Shown: in pieces, positions 17,296 through 24,935 of the stretch
Numbering within the stretch: position 1 is the first letter of the stretch
Layout of the letters: each line of letters starts with the position of its first letter
Assembly (NCBI GenBank): GCA_038330095.1
Contig: JBBQNQ010000002.1
Coordinates: 1 to 64,000 of the forward strand
Length of the DNA stretch: 64,000 nucleotides
Source of the DNA: JBBPZA01 sp038330095
GTDB taxonomy: Bacteria > Actinomycetota > Thermoleophilia > Solirubrobacterales > Solirubrobacteraceae
Direction: 5' to 3'
The notes under the pieces: model-generated
Databases searched by the model: none
What the model was told of the DNA's origin: nothing
The model's input: only the letters and a program-made list of their open reading frames with translations
Program-made: the position numbers and the translations under genes

Positions 17296-17868
17296 TCAGC
17301 CTCCCCGTCCGTCGTCGCCGGCGAGTGCCGAGAAGTCGACCTCCTGAAGGGCCTCCTCGACGAGCCGGCGCTGGTCGTCGGCGGTGAGCGACTTGCGCGT
17401 GACCTTCTCGGTGGCCAGCACGGTGAGGTCGGCGACCTCCTTGCGGATCTCCTGGATCGCGCGGCGGGTCTCGGCCTGGATGTCGCGGCGGGTCTGCTCC
17501 ATCAGCTCCTCGCGCTGGGCGCGGGACTTCTCCAGCGCCTCGCGCTCGGTCACCTCACCGGCCTTGCGCGCACGCAGGACGATCTCCTCGGCCTGCTCGC
17601 GCGCCTCGCGCAGGCGCTCGCGGTACTCGGCGAGCAGCTCGTCGGCCTCCTTGCGCGTGCGGTCCGCGGCGTCGATGGACTCCTCGATCGCGTGCTGACG
17701 CTTGTCGAGCGCCTCGGCGATCGGGGGGAAGGCGAGCTTGCGCAGCAGCAGGAAGGTCACCAAGAAGGCGATGAGCGTCCAGACCATGAGCCCCAGGTTC
17801 GGCGACACGAGGAAGCTGCCGCCGTCGGCGAGGACCGTCACCACTGCGCCGTGTAGCTCGGTGTGCAT
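17296..17868 (-). CDS. atpF: ATP synthase F0 b subunit
   Basis: A 190-residue b subunit of the peripheral stalk. One transmembrane helix (about residues 24-44, GLMVWTLIAFLVTFLLL) is followed by RKLAFPPIAEALDKR, the family hinge. A long charged amphipathic coil runs to about residue 170 with a continuous Glu/Arg/Lys heptad-like pattern. The C-terminus binds delta. Only one b gene is present, so the stalk is presumably a homodimer. It is placed 7 bp after atpE and 11 bp before atpH. Confidence 0.95.
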   Translation of the reverse strand: MHTELHGAVVTVLADGGSFLVSPNLGLMVWTLIAFLVTFLLLRKLAFPPIAEALDKRQHAIEESIDAADRTRKEADELLAEYRERLREAREQAEEIVLRARKAGEVTEREALEKSRAQREELMEQTRRDIQAETRRAIQEIRKEVADLTVLATEKVTRKSLTADDQRRLVEEALQEVDFSALAGDDGRGG

Positions 17869-17875
17869 CGGCGAC

Positions 17876-18148
17876 CTAGAGGAAGAACGCGATCAGGCCC
17901 GCGACCAGCCCGTAGAAGAAGCACGCCTCGGTCAGCGCGAAGCCGAGCCACTGGATGCTGGTGATCTCGTCGCGCATCTCGGGCTGGCGCGTGACCGACT
18001 CGATCACCTTGCCGAAGATGATGCCGATGCCGATGCCGGCGCCGACGGCGCCGAGCCCGCCGCCCACGCCGAGGGCGATGGCCTTGCCGTCCTTGCCGGT
18101 GCTGGCGGCGGCCTGGGCGAGGGTGAACAGCGTTGAGAGGAAGCTCAT
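17876..18148 (-). CDS. atpE: ATP synthase F0 c subunit
   Basis: A 90-residue proteolipid that forms the rotor ring. Helix 1 has the glycine-rich ALGVGGGLGAVGAGIGIG packing motif. The polar loop is TRQPE at residues 53-57. Helix 2 carries the ion-binding carboxylate E74 in FALTEACFF. The Gln and Ser partners needed for sodium coordination are absent, so proton coupling is most likely. The N-terminus has a short extra hydrophobic stretch of about 20 residues before helix 1. It sits between atpB and atpF. Confidence 0.96.
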   Translation of the reverse strand: MSFLSTLFTLAQAAASTGKDGKAIALGVGGGLGAVGAGIGIGIIFGKVIESVTRQPEMRDEITSIQWLGFALTEACFFYGLVAGLIAFFL

Positions 18149-18167
18149 GTTGCGTGCTCCTTGGTCG

Positions 18168-19103
18168 TTAGTGGTGCGCGGCGGTGGCCTCGCCGAGGTA
18201 GATGGCCGTCAGGGTGGCGAAGATGAACGCTTGCAGAGTCGCGATCAGGACGACCTCGAAGGCGAAGATCGCGATGCCGATGGGCAGGGTCACGATGCCG
18301 ACGGCAGCGACCCCGAGGATCACCGCCAGCGCGCCGGACATGAAGAGGATGATCAGATGGCCCGCGAGGATGTTGGCGAAGAGTCGAACGGAGAGCGATA
18401 TGAGCCGCATGAAGTTGGACATGACCTCGAGGCCGAAGATTGGGATCCGCAGCCAGCCGGGCACGCCGGGCGGGATCAGGGACTTCAGGTAGCCCCTGAA
18501 GCCCTTGGCGCGGATCCCCTCGACGTTGTAGGAGATCCACGTGATGAGGGCCAGGACGAGCGGGATCGAGACGTTCGCGGTCGCCGAGTACAGCGCGAAG
18601 GCCGGGATCTTGAGCCCGAAGATGTTCACCTTGTGCTCGGTGTTGGTCGGCAGCGGCAGGTAGCCGATGAGGTTCGAGAACCAGATGAAGAGGAATACCG
18701 CGCCGATGTACGGGAACCACTTGAGCGCCATCCCCTTGTCCATGTTCCCGCCGGTGATGTTGTTGCGCATGAGGCCGTAGAGTGCCTCGATCGCCGTCTG
18801 GATCCGGTTCGGCCTGGCCTGCATGCGATTGGCGATGTAGATCATCGTCACGCAGGTGAGGACCGTGGCGATGAACACGTAGAGGACGCCCTTGTTGATG
18901 TCGAACGGCCCGGGCAGGCTGATCCAGGTGTCGAGCTTGAACTCGTTCTGGGGCTGGAACTCGTCGTTCCTGGTGCCCTTGCCGAAGATGATCAGCGACG
19001 CGACGATGAGCAGCACGTAGAGCCCCAGGCCGATGAAGACCCGCGTGCGGATCGACAGGCCGCTCCTGGGAGCCGGCCCGCTGGGCGCCGACGCCCCGCT
19101 CAT
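18168..19103 (-). CDS. atpB: ATP synthase F0 a subunit
   Basis: A 311-residue a subunit with five or six membrane helices. The essential arginine lies in the helix SLSVRLFANILAGH, which faces the c-ring carboxylate. WFSNLIGYLPLP and the late helix LIATLQAFIFATLTAIYL are also typical of the family. The ATG at 19103 overlaps the stop of the upstream AtpI-like gene (ATGA at 19100-19103). The frame remains open upstream but that extension lies inside the AtpI-like gene. It is the first structural F0 gene of the operon. Confidence 0.95.
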   Translation of the reverse strand: MSGASAPSGPAPRSGLSIRTRVFIGLGLYVLLIVASLIIFGKGTRNDEFQPQNEFKLDTWISLPGPFDINKGVLYVFIATVLTCVTMIYIANRMQARPNRIQTAIEALYGLMRNNITGGNMDKGMALKWFPYIGAVFLFIWFSNLIGYLPLPTNTEHKVNIFGLKIPAFALYSATANVSIPLVLALITWISYNVEGIRAKGFRGYLKSLIPPGVPGWLRIPIFGLEVMSNFMRLISLSVRLFANILAGHLIILFMSGALAVILGVAAVGIVTLPIGIAIFAFEVVLIATLQAFIFATLTAIYLGEATAAHH

Positions 19104-19543
19104 CGGCTCTCCGGGCGCCGGCCCGAGGCCCGCATCGAGGGCGGGCGCAGGATCATCGAGGTCGCCAGGTAGATGGTGAAGGCCACGCCGACGACGATGA
19201 CGGCGGTCAGCCCGTCCTTGTCCTCGCCCGCCCGCGCGGCGATGACGATCGCGAGCGTGACGATCCACAGCCGCAGGAAGAGGCCCGCGATCGCCACGAT
19301 CAGCCCGGTGCGCGGGTTGGGGGCGCCCAGCGCGTAGCGGTCGACCGCCACGCCGACCGCGCGGGCGACGATCCAGCCTCCCGCGCCGGCGCCGAAGCCC
19401 AGCAGCGGGCCGCCCGCGAGCAGCACGATGGGAAGCGCGAGGACGACTACCGCGACATCGAGGTAGGCCAGGGCCGCGAGCGGCGAGCCCGAGGCTTGCG
19501 GCCCGGGCCGATCGGCTTCCATGTCGACCGCAGCCCCCGTCAC
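19100..19543 (-). CDS. AtpI-like small membrane protein, first gene of the atp operon
   Basis: A protein of about 147 residues with four hydrophobic helices (two helical hairpins), in the position normally held by AtpI, which helps assemble the c ring. Sequence similarity to AtpI is weak by eye, so the name rests mainly on size, topology and place. I chose the GTG at 19543 because AGGA lies nine bases upstream; an ATG at 19522 would remove seven residues and a GTG at 19591 would add sixteen. The last codons overlap the atpB start by 4 bp, which ties it to the operon. Confidence 0.65.
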   Translation of the reverse strand: MTGAAVDMEADRPGPQASGSPLAALAYLDVAVVVLALPIVLLAGGPLLGFGAGAGGWIVARAVGVAVDRYALGAPNPRTGLIVAIAGLFLRLWIVTLAIVIAARAGEDKDGLTAVIVVGVAFTIYLATSMILRPPSMRASGRRPESR

Positions 19544-19636
19544 GTGAGCCCGTCCTGTTCGCTGTGATGACCTCTGGACATTCCCCTGCACTCCCCGTAC
19601 CCCACCCGGTGCGCGCCCGAACGGAGGGGCCTTGCT

Positions 19637-19660
19637 GACGCGGCGAGCCTATACGTTTCC
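19637..19660 (-). promoter_or_regulatory. possible ECF-type promoter for the atp operon
   Basis: On the minus strand GGAAA (19660-19656) is followed after 15 bases by CGTC (19640-19637). This resembles the GGAAC/CGTC pattern of ECF-sigma promoters. It is upstream of the AtpI-like gene and divergent from an ECF sigma gene. A TATAGG (19653-19648) overlaps it and could instead be a housekeeping -10. The assignment is weak. Confidence 0.25.
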
Positions 19661-19692
19661 GAGGCTTAGCAGCAGCGTCGCGACGGCGTCTC

Positions 19693-19716
19693 GAACCGAG
19701 GCGTGCCGCCCTGCGT
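19693..19716 (+). promoter_or_regulatory. possible autoregulatory ECF promoter upstream of the sigma gene
   Basis: GAACC (19693-19697) and CGTA (19713-19716) are separated by 15 bp, close to the -35/-10 arrangement of ECF promoters. Transcription would start about 12 bp before the sigma ATG at 19735. ECF genes commonly drive themselves, but short GC-rich motifs occur easily by chance here. Confidence 0.3.
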
Positions 19717-19734
19717 AGGACGCTCCGCAAGCCC

Positions 19735-20268
19735 ATGGCGCGCTCCTCAACCCTCACCCAGGACGACGGCCTGCGCACGGCCTACCGCGCGCACGGGCCC
19801 GAGCTCTACGGGATGGCCCTGCGCACGTTGGGAGACCGCGGCCTGGCCGAAGAGGTGGTCCAGGAGACCTTCCTGCGCGCCTGGAACGCCGCCGAGCGCT
19901 TCGACCCCGAGCTGGGCTCCCTGCGCACGTGGCTGTTCGCGATCGCCCGCAACGTCGTGATCGACGTCGCCCGGGCGCGCGCCGTGCGCCCCCGGGTCGC
20001 CGAGGGCGACGCGGCGGGGGTCGAGGATCGTGCGGATGAGCACGAGGACCCCTACGAGCGCGCCATGCTGGGCTGGGAGGTCGAGGAGGCGCTGCGACGG
20101 CTGGGCGAGGCCCATCGCATCGTCCTGGTGGAGACGTATTACCGCGGCCGCCCCTACGCCGAGGTCTCCGCCCAGCTCGGCGTGCCCGAGGGCACAGTCA
20201 AGTCGCGGGTCTACTACGCGCTGCGGGCGCTGCGCAACGTGCTCGAGGAGATGGGCTTCGATGCCTGA
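19735..20268 (+). CDS. ECF-family RNA polymerase sigma factor
   Basis: A 177-residue extracytoplasmic-function sigma factor. Region 2 spans about residues 15-80 with DRGLAEEVVQETFLRAW and the -10 recognition helix around LRTWLFAIARNVVIDVARA. Region 4 spans about 110-170 with the helix-turn-helix YAEVSAQLGVPEGTVKSRVYY. There is no region 1.1 or 3. It overlaps the next gene, a zinc-containing anti-sigma factor, by 8 bp, the usual arrangement for SigK/SigL-type pairs. Its regulon is unknown; the divergent atp operon has a weak ECF-like promoter. Confidence 0.92.
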   Translation: MARSSTLTQDDGLRTAYRAHGPELYGMALRTLGDRGLAEEVVQETFLRAWNAAERFDPELGSLRTWLFAIARNVVIDVARARAVRPRVAEGDAAGVEDRADEHEDPYERAMLGWEVEEALRRLGEAHRIVLVETYYRGRPYAEVSAQLGVPEGTVKSRVYYALRALRNVLEEMGFDA

Positions 20269-20956
20269 CGAGCACCGGGCATGGCGGGAGCGGCTCGGGG
20301 CTTACGTCCTCGGGCATCTGGCGCCCGACGAGGCGGCGGCCGTGCGCGCGCACCTCGAAGGCTGCGCCGCGTGCCGTTCCGAGGAGCGAGAGCTCGCCCC
20401 GGTCGCCCAGCGCCTGGCCCTGGGCTCGCCACAGGAGGAAAGCGCACGCGCGGCGCCGCCGCGCGACCTCGGCGAGCGCGTGGTCGCACGCGTCGCGCGC
20501 GAGCGGCGGTCGCGCCGCCGCGCCCAGCGGCTGGGGGCGCTGCGGCTCGCGGGCGCCGGGGCCCTCGCCGGAGGGTCGCTCGCGGCCGCCGCCTTCACCC
20601 TGTGGCCGTCTGGCGACGAGGGCCCGGCGCCGGCGCGCCCGCCGGCGCGCGTCGCTCCCGCAGGGGAGGTCGTCGCCTTCCGCGGCCTGCCGCCCGGCGT
20701 CAAGATGCAGGCGACCGTCACCCCGCGCGCCTGGGGGACGTCGATCGCGGTGAACGTCGAGGGTGCCCCCGCCGGTATCCGATGCACGGTGTGGCTGCGC
20801 CGCGAGGACGGAACGCGCATTCCCGCGGGCTCGTTCCGCTACGTCGACCGCAAGGGGGGCAGCCGGGTGCTGCTGGCGTCCTCGCTGCCGCGCTCCGAGG
20901 CAGTCGCCGTCGGGCTGAAGGCGGGGCGCTGGACCTACGCGGCCCCACTCCGGTAG
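20261..20956 (+). CDS. zinc-containing membrane anti-sigma factor
   Basis: A 231-residue anti-sigma factor of the ZAS/RskA type. The N-terminal domain has the H-x3-C-x2-C motif HLEGCAAC near residue 31, with an upstream His completing the zinc site; it would sequester the neighbouring sigma factor. An Arg-rich linker leads to one membrane helix (about residues 88-110). The extracytoplasmic C-terminal domain resembles the RskA anti-sigma sensor domain. Overlap with the sigma stop indicates translational coupling, which keeps the two proteins near equal amounts. The signal sensed is not apparent. Confidence 0.88.
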   Translation: MPDEHRAWRERLGAYVLGHLAPDEAAAVRAHLEGCAACRSEERELAPVAQRLALGSPQEESARAAPPRDLGERVVARVARERRSRRRAQRLGALRLAGAGALAGGSLAAAAFTLWPSGDEGPAPARPPARVAPAGEVVAFRGLPPGVKMQATVTPRAWGTSIAVNVEGAPAGIRCTVWLRREDGTRIPAGSFRYVDRKGGSRVLLASSLPRSEAVAVGLKAGRWTYAAPLR

Positions 20957-20987
20957 CGCGCGGGCCGGCGCGGGTAGGCTCGCGTCG

Positions 20988-21977
20988 GTGATCCTTGACA
21001 CCGGGCTCTATCAGGACGGTCGCCGGCACCCGGGCGAGCTCGGGCTCGACCACCTCTTCGACGCCTGCCACGGGCCCGAGAGCTTCGTGTGGATCGGCCT
21101 CTATGAGCCCACCGAGGAGGAGTTCGACGCCGTTCGCCGCGAGTTCCAGTTCCACGAGCTCGCGGTCGAGGATGCGATCAACGCCCACCAGCGCCCCAAA
21201 CTAGAGGTCTACGGCGACTCGCTGTTCATGGTCCTGAAGACCGCCTGCTACCGCGAGCCCGACGACGTCGACTTCGGCGAGCTGCTGCTGTTCGTCGGGC
21301 CGAGCTTCGTCGTCTCCGTGCGTCACGGGAAGGCGTCCTCGCTTGGCGACGTGCGACGCGAGGTCGACCAGCGCCCCGACCTGCTCCGCAACGGGCCCAG
21401 CGCGGTCCTGCACGCGATCGTCGACCGGGTAGTGGACGACTACCAGCCCGTCATCGAGGCGCTCGACAACGACATCTCCGAGCTGGAGGTCGAGGTGTTC
21501 TCGCCCGACGGCCGATCCCGCAGCGACCGCATCTACAAGCTCAAGCGCGAGGTGCTCGAGTTCCGCCGCGCCGTCCTCCCGCTCGTCCACCCGCTCGAGC
21601 GCCTGGCGGCCGGCCGCCACCCCATCGTCGCCGAGGAGATCCGCCACTACTTCCGCGACGTCGAGGACCACGTGCTGCGCGTGCTCGCCCAGATCGAAGC
21701 GTACAGCGAGTTGCTCACCAACGCGCTGCAGGCGAGCCTGGTCCAGGTCCAGGTTCGCCAGGCCGACGCGGCGCGCAAGCAGGGCGACGACGTCCGCAAG
21801 ATCTCCGCGTGGGCGGCGATCATCGCGGTCCCGACGCTGCTCACCGGCGTCTACGGGATGAACTTCGACCACATGCCCGAGCTGCACAAGACCTTGGGCT
21901 ATCCCGTCATCCTCGCCGTTATGGTTGCGATCTGTCTCGGCCTCTACCTGCGACTGCGCCGCGCGGGGTGGCTGTGA
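20988..21977 (+). CDS. corA: CorA-family magnesium/divalent cation channel
   Basis: A 329-residue CorA transporter. The long cytoplasmic N-terminal funnel (residues 1-260) is rich in Glu and Arg. Two C-terminal helices follow, and the selectivity signature YGMNFDHMPEL closes the first. The short loop and second helix end in LRLRRAGWL at the inner face. CorA forms a pentameric pore for Mg2+ (sometimes Co2+ or Ni2+). The start is GTG at 20988 with no strong ribosome site. The stop overlaps the GTG of the next gene (GTGA at 21974-21977). Confidence 0.93.
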   Translation: MILDTGLYQDGRRHPGELGLDHLFDACHGPESFVWIGLYEPTEEEFDAVRREFQFHELAVEDAINAHQRPKLEVYGDSLFMVLKTACYREPDDVDFGELLLFVGPSFVVSVRHGKASSLGDVRREVDQRPDLLRNGPSAVLHAIVDRVVDDYQPVIEALDNDISELEVEVFSPDGRSRSDRIYKLKREVLEFRRAVLPLVHPLERLAAGRHPIVAEEIRHYFRDVEDHVLRVLAQIEAYSELLTNALQASLVQVQVRQADAARKQGDDVRKISAWAAIIAVPTLLTGVYGMNFDHMPELHKTLGYPVILAVMVAICLGLYLRLRRAGWL

Positions 21978-23038
21978 GCACGTGGGAGCGAGTGGCAGGG
22001 CTGACGCTCGAGGTGGAGGGCTACGCGCTCGAGGGCCTGGAGCGCGACGTCTCAAGCGACTTCACACGGCTGTCGACGGTCATCCGGCTCAGGGGAGGCA
22101 GCGAGGAGGGGCTCGGCGAGGACGTCACCTACGACGCGCTGGACCACGTGGCCCTCCAGGACGCAGGGCCGGTGCTCGCTCTGGCGGGGTCGCACACCAT
22201 CGCCTCGTTCTGCGAGCTGGTGGACGGTGTGAACCTCTTCCCCGCCGACCCGGTGCGCGACGTCTCGCGGCTGTACCGCCGCTGGGCGTTCGAGAGCGCC
22301 GCGCTGGACCTCGCCCTGCGACAAGGCGGCCGCTCCGCGGCGGAGGTGCTCGGCCGCGAGCCACGACCGGTGACCTTCGTGGTCTCGCTGCGCCTCGGCG
22401 AGCCCGCGACCATCGAGCCCGTGCGCAGGCGGCTGGAGCGCTACCCGACGCTGCGCTTCAAGCTCGACCCGACGAACTCGTGGGACGCGGGGCTGGTGGA
22501 GGAGCTTGCGGCCACCGGCGCAGTGGACTCCGTCGACCTGAAGGGCCACTACCGCGGCACCGTGGTCGACGTGGAGGCCGACCCCGAGCTCTACCGGCTC
22601 GTCGCCGAGGGCTTTCCGGACGCGTGGATCGAGGACCCGTTCCTGGACGAAGCGACCGGCGAGGTCCTGCGCCCCCACCGCGACCGCATCACCTGGGACG
22701 CGCCCATCCACTCGATCGCGGACGTCGAGGACCTTCCCTTCGCCCCGAAGATGGTCAACGTCAAGCCCTCGCGGTTCGGCAGCCTGCGCGCGCTGCTCGA
22801 CGCCTACGACTGGCTCGAGGAGCGCGGCATCGGCGCCTACGGAGGCGGCCAGTTCGAGCTCGGCCCGGGCCGTGGGCACATCCAGTACCTCGCCTCACTG
22901 TTCCACCCCGACACCCCCAACGACGTCGCCCCGGGCGGCTTCAACGCCGCCGATCCGCCCGAGGGGCTGCCCGCCAGCCCGCTGGAGCCGGCGCAGGGGC
23001 GGATTGGGTTCGCGTGGGGGGATTGGGTGGAGCGCTGA
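21974..23038 (+). CDS. enolase-superfamily protein of unknown function
   Basis: A 354-residue protein that looks like a mandelate racemase/muconate-lactonizing-type enolase-superfamily member. Possible barrel residues are Lys in RFKLDPTNSWD, Asp in VDLKGHYRG, Glu/Asp in AWIEDPF, Asp in TWDAPIHS and Lys in VNVKPSRFGS, in the order expected for that fold. The C-terminal YGGGQFELGPGRGHIQYLAS is distinctive. I cannot assign a substrate, and the N-terminal capping domain is only weakly recognisable. It is coupled to corA by a GTGA overlap, but a functional link is not evident. Confidence 0.6.
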   Translation: MSTWERVAGLTLEVEGYALEGLERDVSSDFTRLSTVIRLRGGSEEGLGEDVTYDALDHVALQDAGPVLALAGSHTIASFCELVDGVNLFPADPVRDVSRLYRRWAFESAALDLALRQGGRSAAEVLGREPRPVTFVVSLRLGEPATIEPVRRRLERYPTLRFKLDPTNSWDAGLVEELAATGAVDSVDLKGHYRGTVVDVEADPELYRLVAEGFPDAWIEDPFLDEATGEVLRPHRDRITWDAPIHSIADVEDLPFAPKMVNVKPSRFGSLRALLDAYDWLEERGIGAYGGGQFELGPGRGHIQYLASLFHPDTPNDVAPGGFNAADPPEGLPASPLEPAQGRIGFAWGDWVER

Positions 23039-23092
23039 GCGGGCGTTCGTGGCGCGCATGTCCCGCCCCGCCCGGGGTAGTGTTCCGGCCCA

Positions 23093-23416
23093 ATGCGCCA
23101 CTGGGACCTGCTCTCCATGGACATCGCGCCCCGTCAGCCCGAGGTCCTGCACTCCGAGGGCGAGGGCCGGACCATCGTGATCAACCTGTCCGCGGGCGAG
23201 GCGCTCCAGGACCATCAGGTGCACGAGCGCGCGTGGGTGGTGGTGCTCGGCGGCGAGGTCGAGCTCGAGGCGGGCTCGGAGACGGTGTCGGGCGGAACGG
23301 GCCTGACGGCGATCTTCGACCCGGGCGAGCGCCACGAGGTACGGGCCACGCAGGACGCGCGGCTGCTGCTGCTCCTGGGCCCGTGGCCGGGAGCCGGCCA
23401 TCCGTCGCAGCGGTGA
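23093..23416 (+). CDS. small single-domain cupin protein
   Basis: A 107-residue cupin. The two beta motifs are visible: DHQVHERAWVVVLGGEVEL (motif 1, with two His and a Glu) and DPGERHEVRATQDARLL (motif 2, with one His). These residues could hold a metal, though small cupins often lack enzyme activity. Gene start is ATG at 23093, about 55 bp after the enolase-like gene, and the next gene begins 2 bp after its stop region. Role unknown. Confidence 0.75.
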   Translation: MRHWDLLSMDIAPRQPEVLHSEGEGRTIVINLSAGEALQDHQVHERAWVVVLGGEVELEAGSETVSGGTGLTAIFDPGERHEVRATQDARLLLLLGPWPGAGHPSQR

Positions 23417-23417
23417 C

Positions 23418-23822
23418 GTGAAGCTGCTCATTCTCACCTCCGAGCCGATCAGCGCCGACGTGCTGCGCGATGCGATCGGCGAGCGCGAGGCCGAGGAGGC
23501 CGAGGTGCTTGTCATCTCCCCCGCGTTGCACAGGTCGGGACTCCGCTTCTGGATGTCCGACGCCGACGAGGCGATCGCCAAGGCCCAAGAGGTCCAGGAG
23601 GAGACCGTCGAGCGCCTGGAGGAGGAGGGCATCGACGCCGCGGGCGACACCGGCGAGAGCGAGCCGCTGATCGCGATTCAGGACGCGCTGGCCACCTTCC
23701 CCGCCGATCGCATCCTCGTCGTCGGGCATGTCGAGGGGGAGCGCGCGTGGGGCGAGGAGGACCTCGCCGAGGTCCGCAACCGCTTTGACATCCCGATCGA
23801 CTACCGCGAGGTGACGCGATGA
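23418..23822 (+). CDS. small UspA-like alpha/beta protein, function unknown
   Basis: A 134-residue protein. The pattern is an N-terminal strand (KLLILTSEPI), an acidic helix, VLVISPALH, a long Glu-rich helix around residues 55-75, and RILVVGHVEG, consistent with a universal-stress-like Rossmann fold. The usual ATP-binding G-x2-G-x9-G-S/T motif is not seen, so it may not bind nucleotide. The start codon may be GTG at 23418. It overlaps the following 53-codon gene by 4 bp (ATGA at 23819-23822). Confidence 0.6.
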   Translation: MKLLILTSEPISADVLRDAIGEREAEEAEVLVISPALHRSGLRFWMSDADEAIAKAQEVQEETVERLEEEGIDAAGDTGESEPLIAIQDALATFPADRILVVGHVEGERAWGEEDLAEVRNRFDIPIDYREVTR

Positions 23823-23980
23823 TCGAGCGCCGCGAAGAGGACGAGCCGGGCATTGGTCCCGACGACGACACGCCGCTGGGCGACACCAGCGAGCACTCCG
23901 ACGTGCCCTCCGACCCCAACGCGCCGTCGCCGTCGGAGTACGAGGGCTCCGAGGAGCTCGACGACGAGGACCCTGAGTAG
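23819..23980 (+). CDS. very small acidic protein (53 residues)
   Basis: A 53-residue reading frame starting at the ATG that overlaps the stop of the Usp-like gene and ending at TAG 23978-23980. The product begins MIERREEDEPGIGPDDD and is mostly Asp, Glu, Pro and Ser with no hydrophobic core, so it is predicted disordered. Codon use is GC-rich at third positions, and the 4-bp stop-start overlap supports real translation. No family is recognised. A charged chaperone-like or binding role would be a guess. Confidence 0.6.
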   Translation: MIERREEDEPGIGPDDDTPLGDTSEHSDVPSDPNAPSPSEYEGSEELDDEDPE

Positions 23981-23989
23981 CCCGAAGCG

Positions 23990-24916
23990 CTACGCCGCCT
24001 GCACGGCCGGCAGCGAGACGCCGATGACCTTCAGGCGCCGGCTCAGCGCGTTGAAGGCGAACTCGTTGACCTCGGCGCTCTTGAAGCCGAGCAGCTCCCA
24101 CTCCTCGGTGAGCGGGTCGACCCCGGGCGGCGCGAGCACGCCGGCGGCGATGGGTAGCACCTCCATCAGCTTGTCCTGGACGCGGCGCTGCATGGCCGGG
24201 TTGTCGCGGCACTTCTGCTGGAGGAACCACGTGCCGTAGGCGACGTGGCGATGCTCGTCCTGTGAGATCCGCCTGTAGCCCTCCAGGAAGCCCGGCAGCA
24301 CGCCCTCGCGCTCGCACCACTCGGTGATGGTGAACTGGCCGGTGAGGGCGAGCATCCCCTCGATGACCATGTGGTAGGTGGTCACGAAGTCGACCTTCGC
24401 CCCGAGGTTCGACGGGTCCTCGATCAGCCGCCGGCCCGCCTCGACGAGGTTCTCGTCGAACAGCGTGATGAAGGCGTCCGAGACGTCCTCGCGGACCTTC
24501 TGCAGGCGGTCGTCGAAGCTCATGTCCAGGCCGACGACCTGCTCGTAGAAACGGTTGAAGTGCTGAGCGTGACGGGCTTCGTCGACCTGCTGGGTGGTGA
24601 GGAAGGCCTCCTCGTGCTGGTCCTCGTAGGCCATCACCAGCCCCGAGAACTGCGTGGTAACCCGCTCTTCGCCGATGAAGAACGACGACAGGCTCCAGGT
24701 GATGTCGTTGCGTGTGCGCTGGTCGAAGGAGGCCCAGTCCTCCTGGTCGCGTGCGAACGAGATGTCGCTGGACGCCCAGCTCTGGCGCTCCCACAGCTCG
24801 TAGAGCTGCTGGGGTGTCATCAGCTTGACGGAGGCGAGCTTGGACTCGTCGGTCATGGTGCCGACGTCGCCCTGCTGGGTGAGGTCTAGTAGAGAGGCCA
24901 TGGGGAAAGTAAACAT
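23990..24916 (-). CDS. R2-like ligand-binding oxidase (R2lox)
   Basis: A 308-residue ferritin-like protein of the ribonucleotide-reductase R2 superfamily. All six metal ligands of R2lox are present at family spacing: E84 in GEERVT, E113 and H116 in DEARH, E186 in YHMVIEGM, and E221 and H224 in DEHRH. V86 and Y181 occupy the places of the Val-Tyr ether crosslink known in R2lox (Mycobacterium Rv0233), and there is no adjacent large RNR subunit. R2lox proteins hold a Mn/Fe site and a long-chain ligand; their physiological reaction is not settled. The annotated ATG may be upstream of the true start (a second ATG at residue 21). Confidence 0.85.
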   Translation of the reverse strand: MFTFPMASLLDLTQQGDVGTMTDESKLASVKLMTPQQLYELWERQSWASSDISFARDQEDWASFDQRTRNDITWSLSSFFIGEERVTTQFSGLVMAYEDQHEEAFLTTQQVDEARHAQHFNRFYEQVVGLDMSFDDRLQKVREDVSDAFITLFDENLVEAGRRLIEDPSNLGAKVDFVTTYHMVIEGMLALTGQFTITEWCEREGVLPGFLEGYRRISQDEHRHVAYGTWFLQQKCRDNPAMQRRVQDKLMEVLPIAAGVLAPPGVDPLTEEWELLGFKSAEVNEFAFNALSRRLKVIGVSLPAVQAA

Positions 24917-24935
24917 GCTGGCGAAGCGCCGCGGT

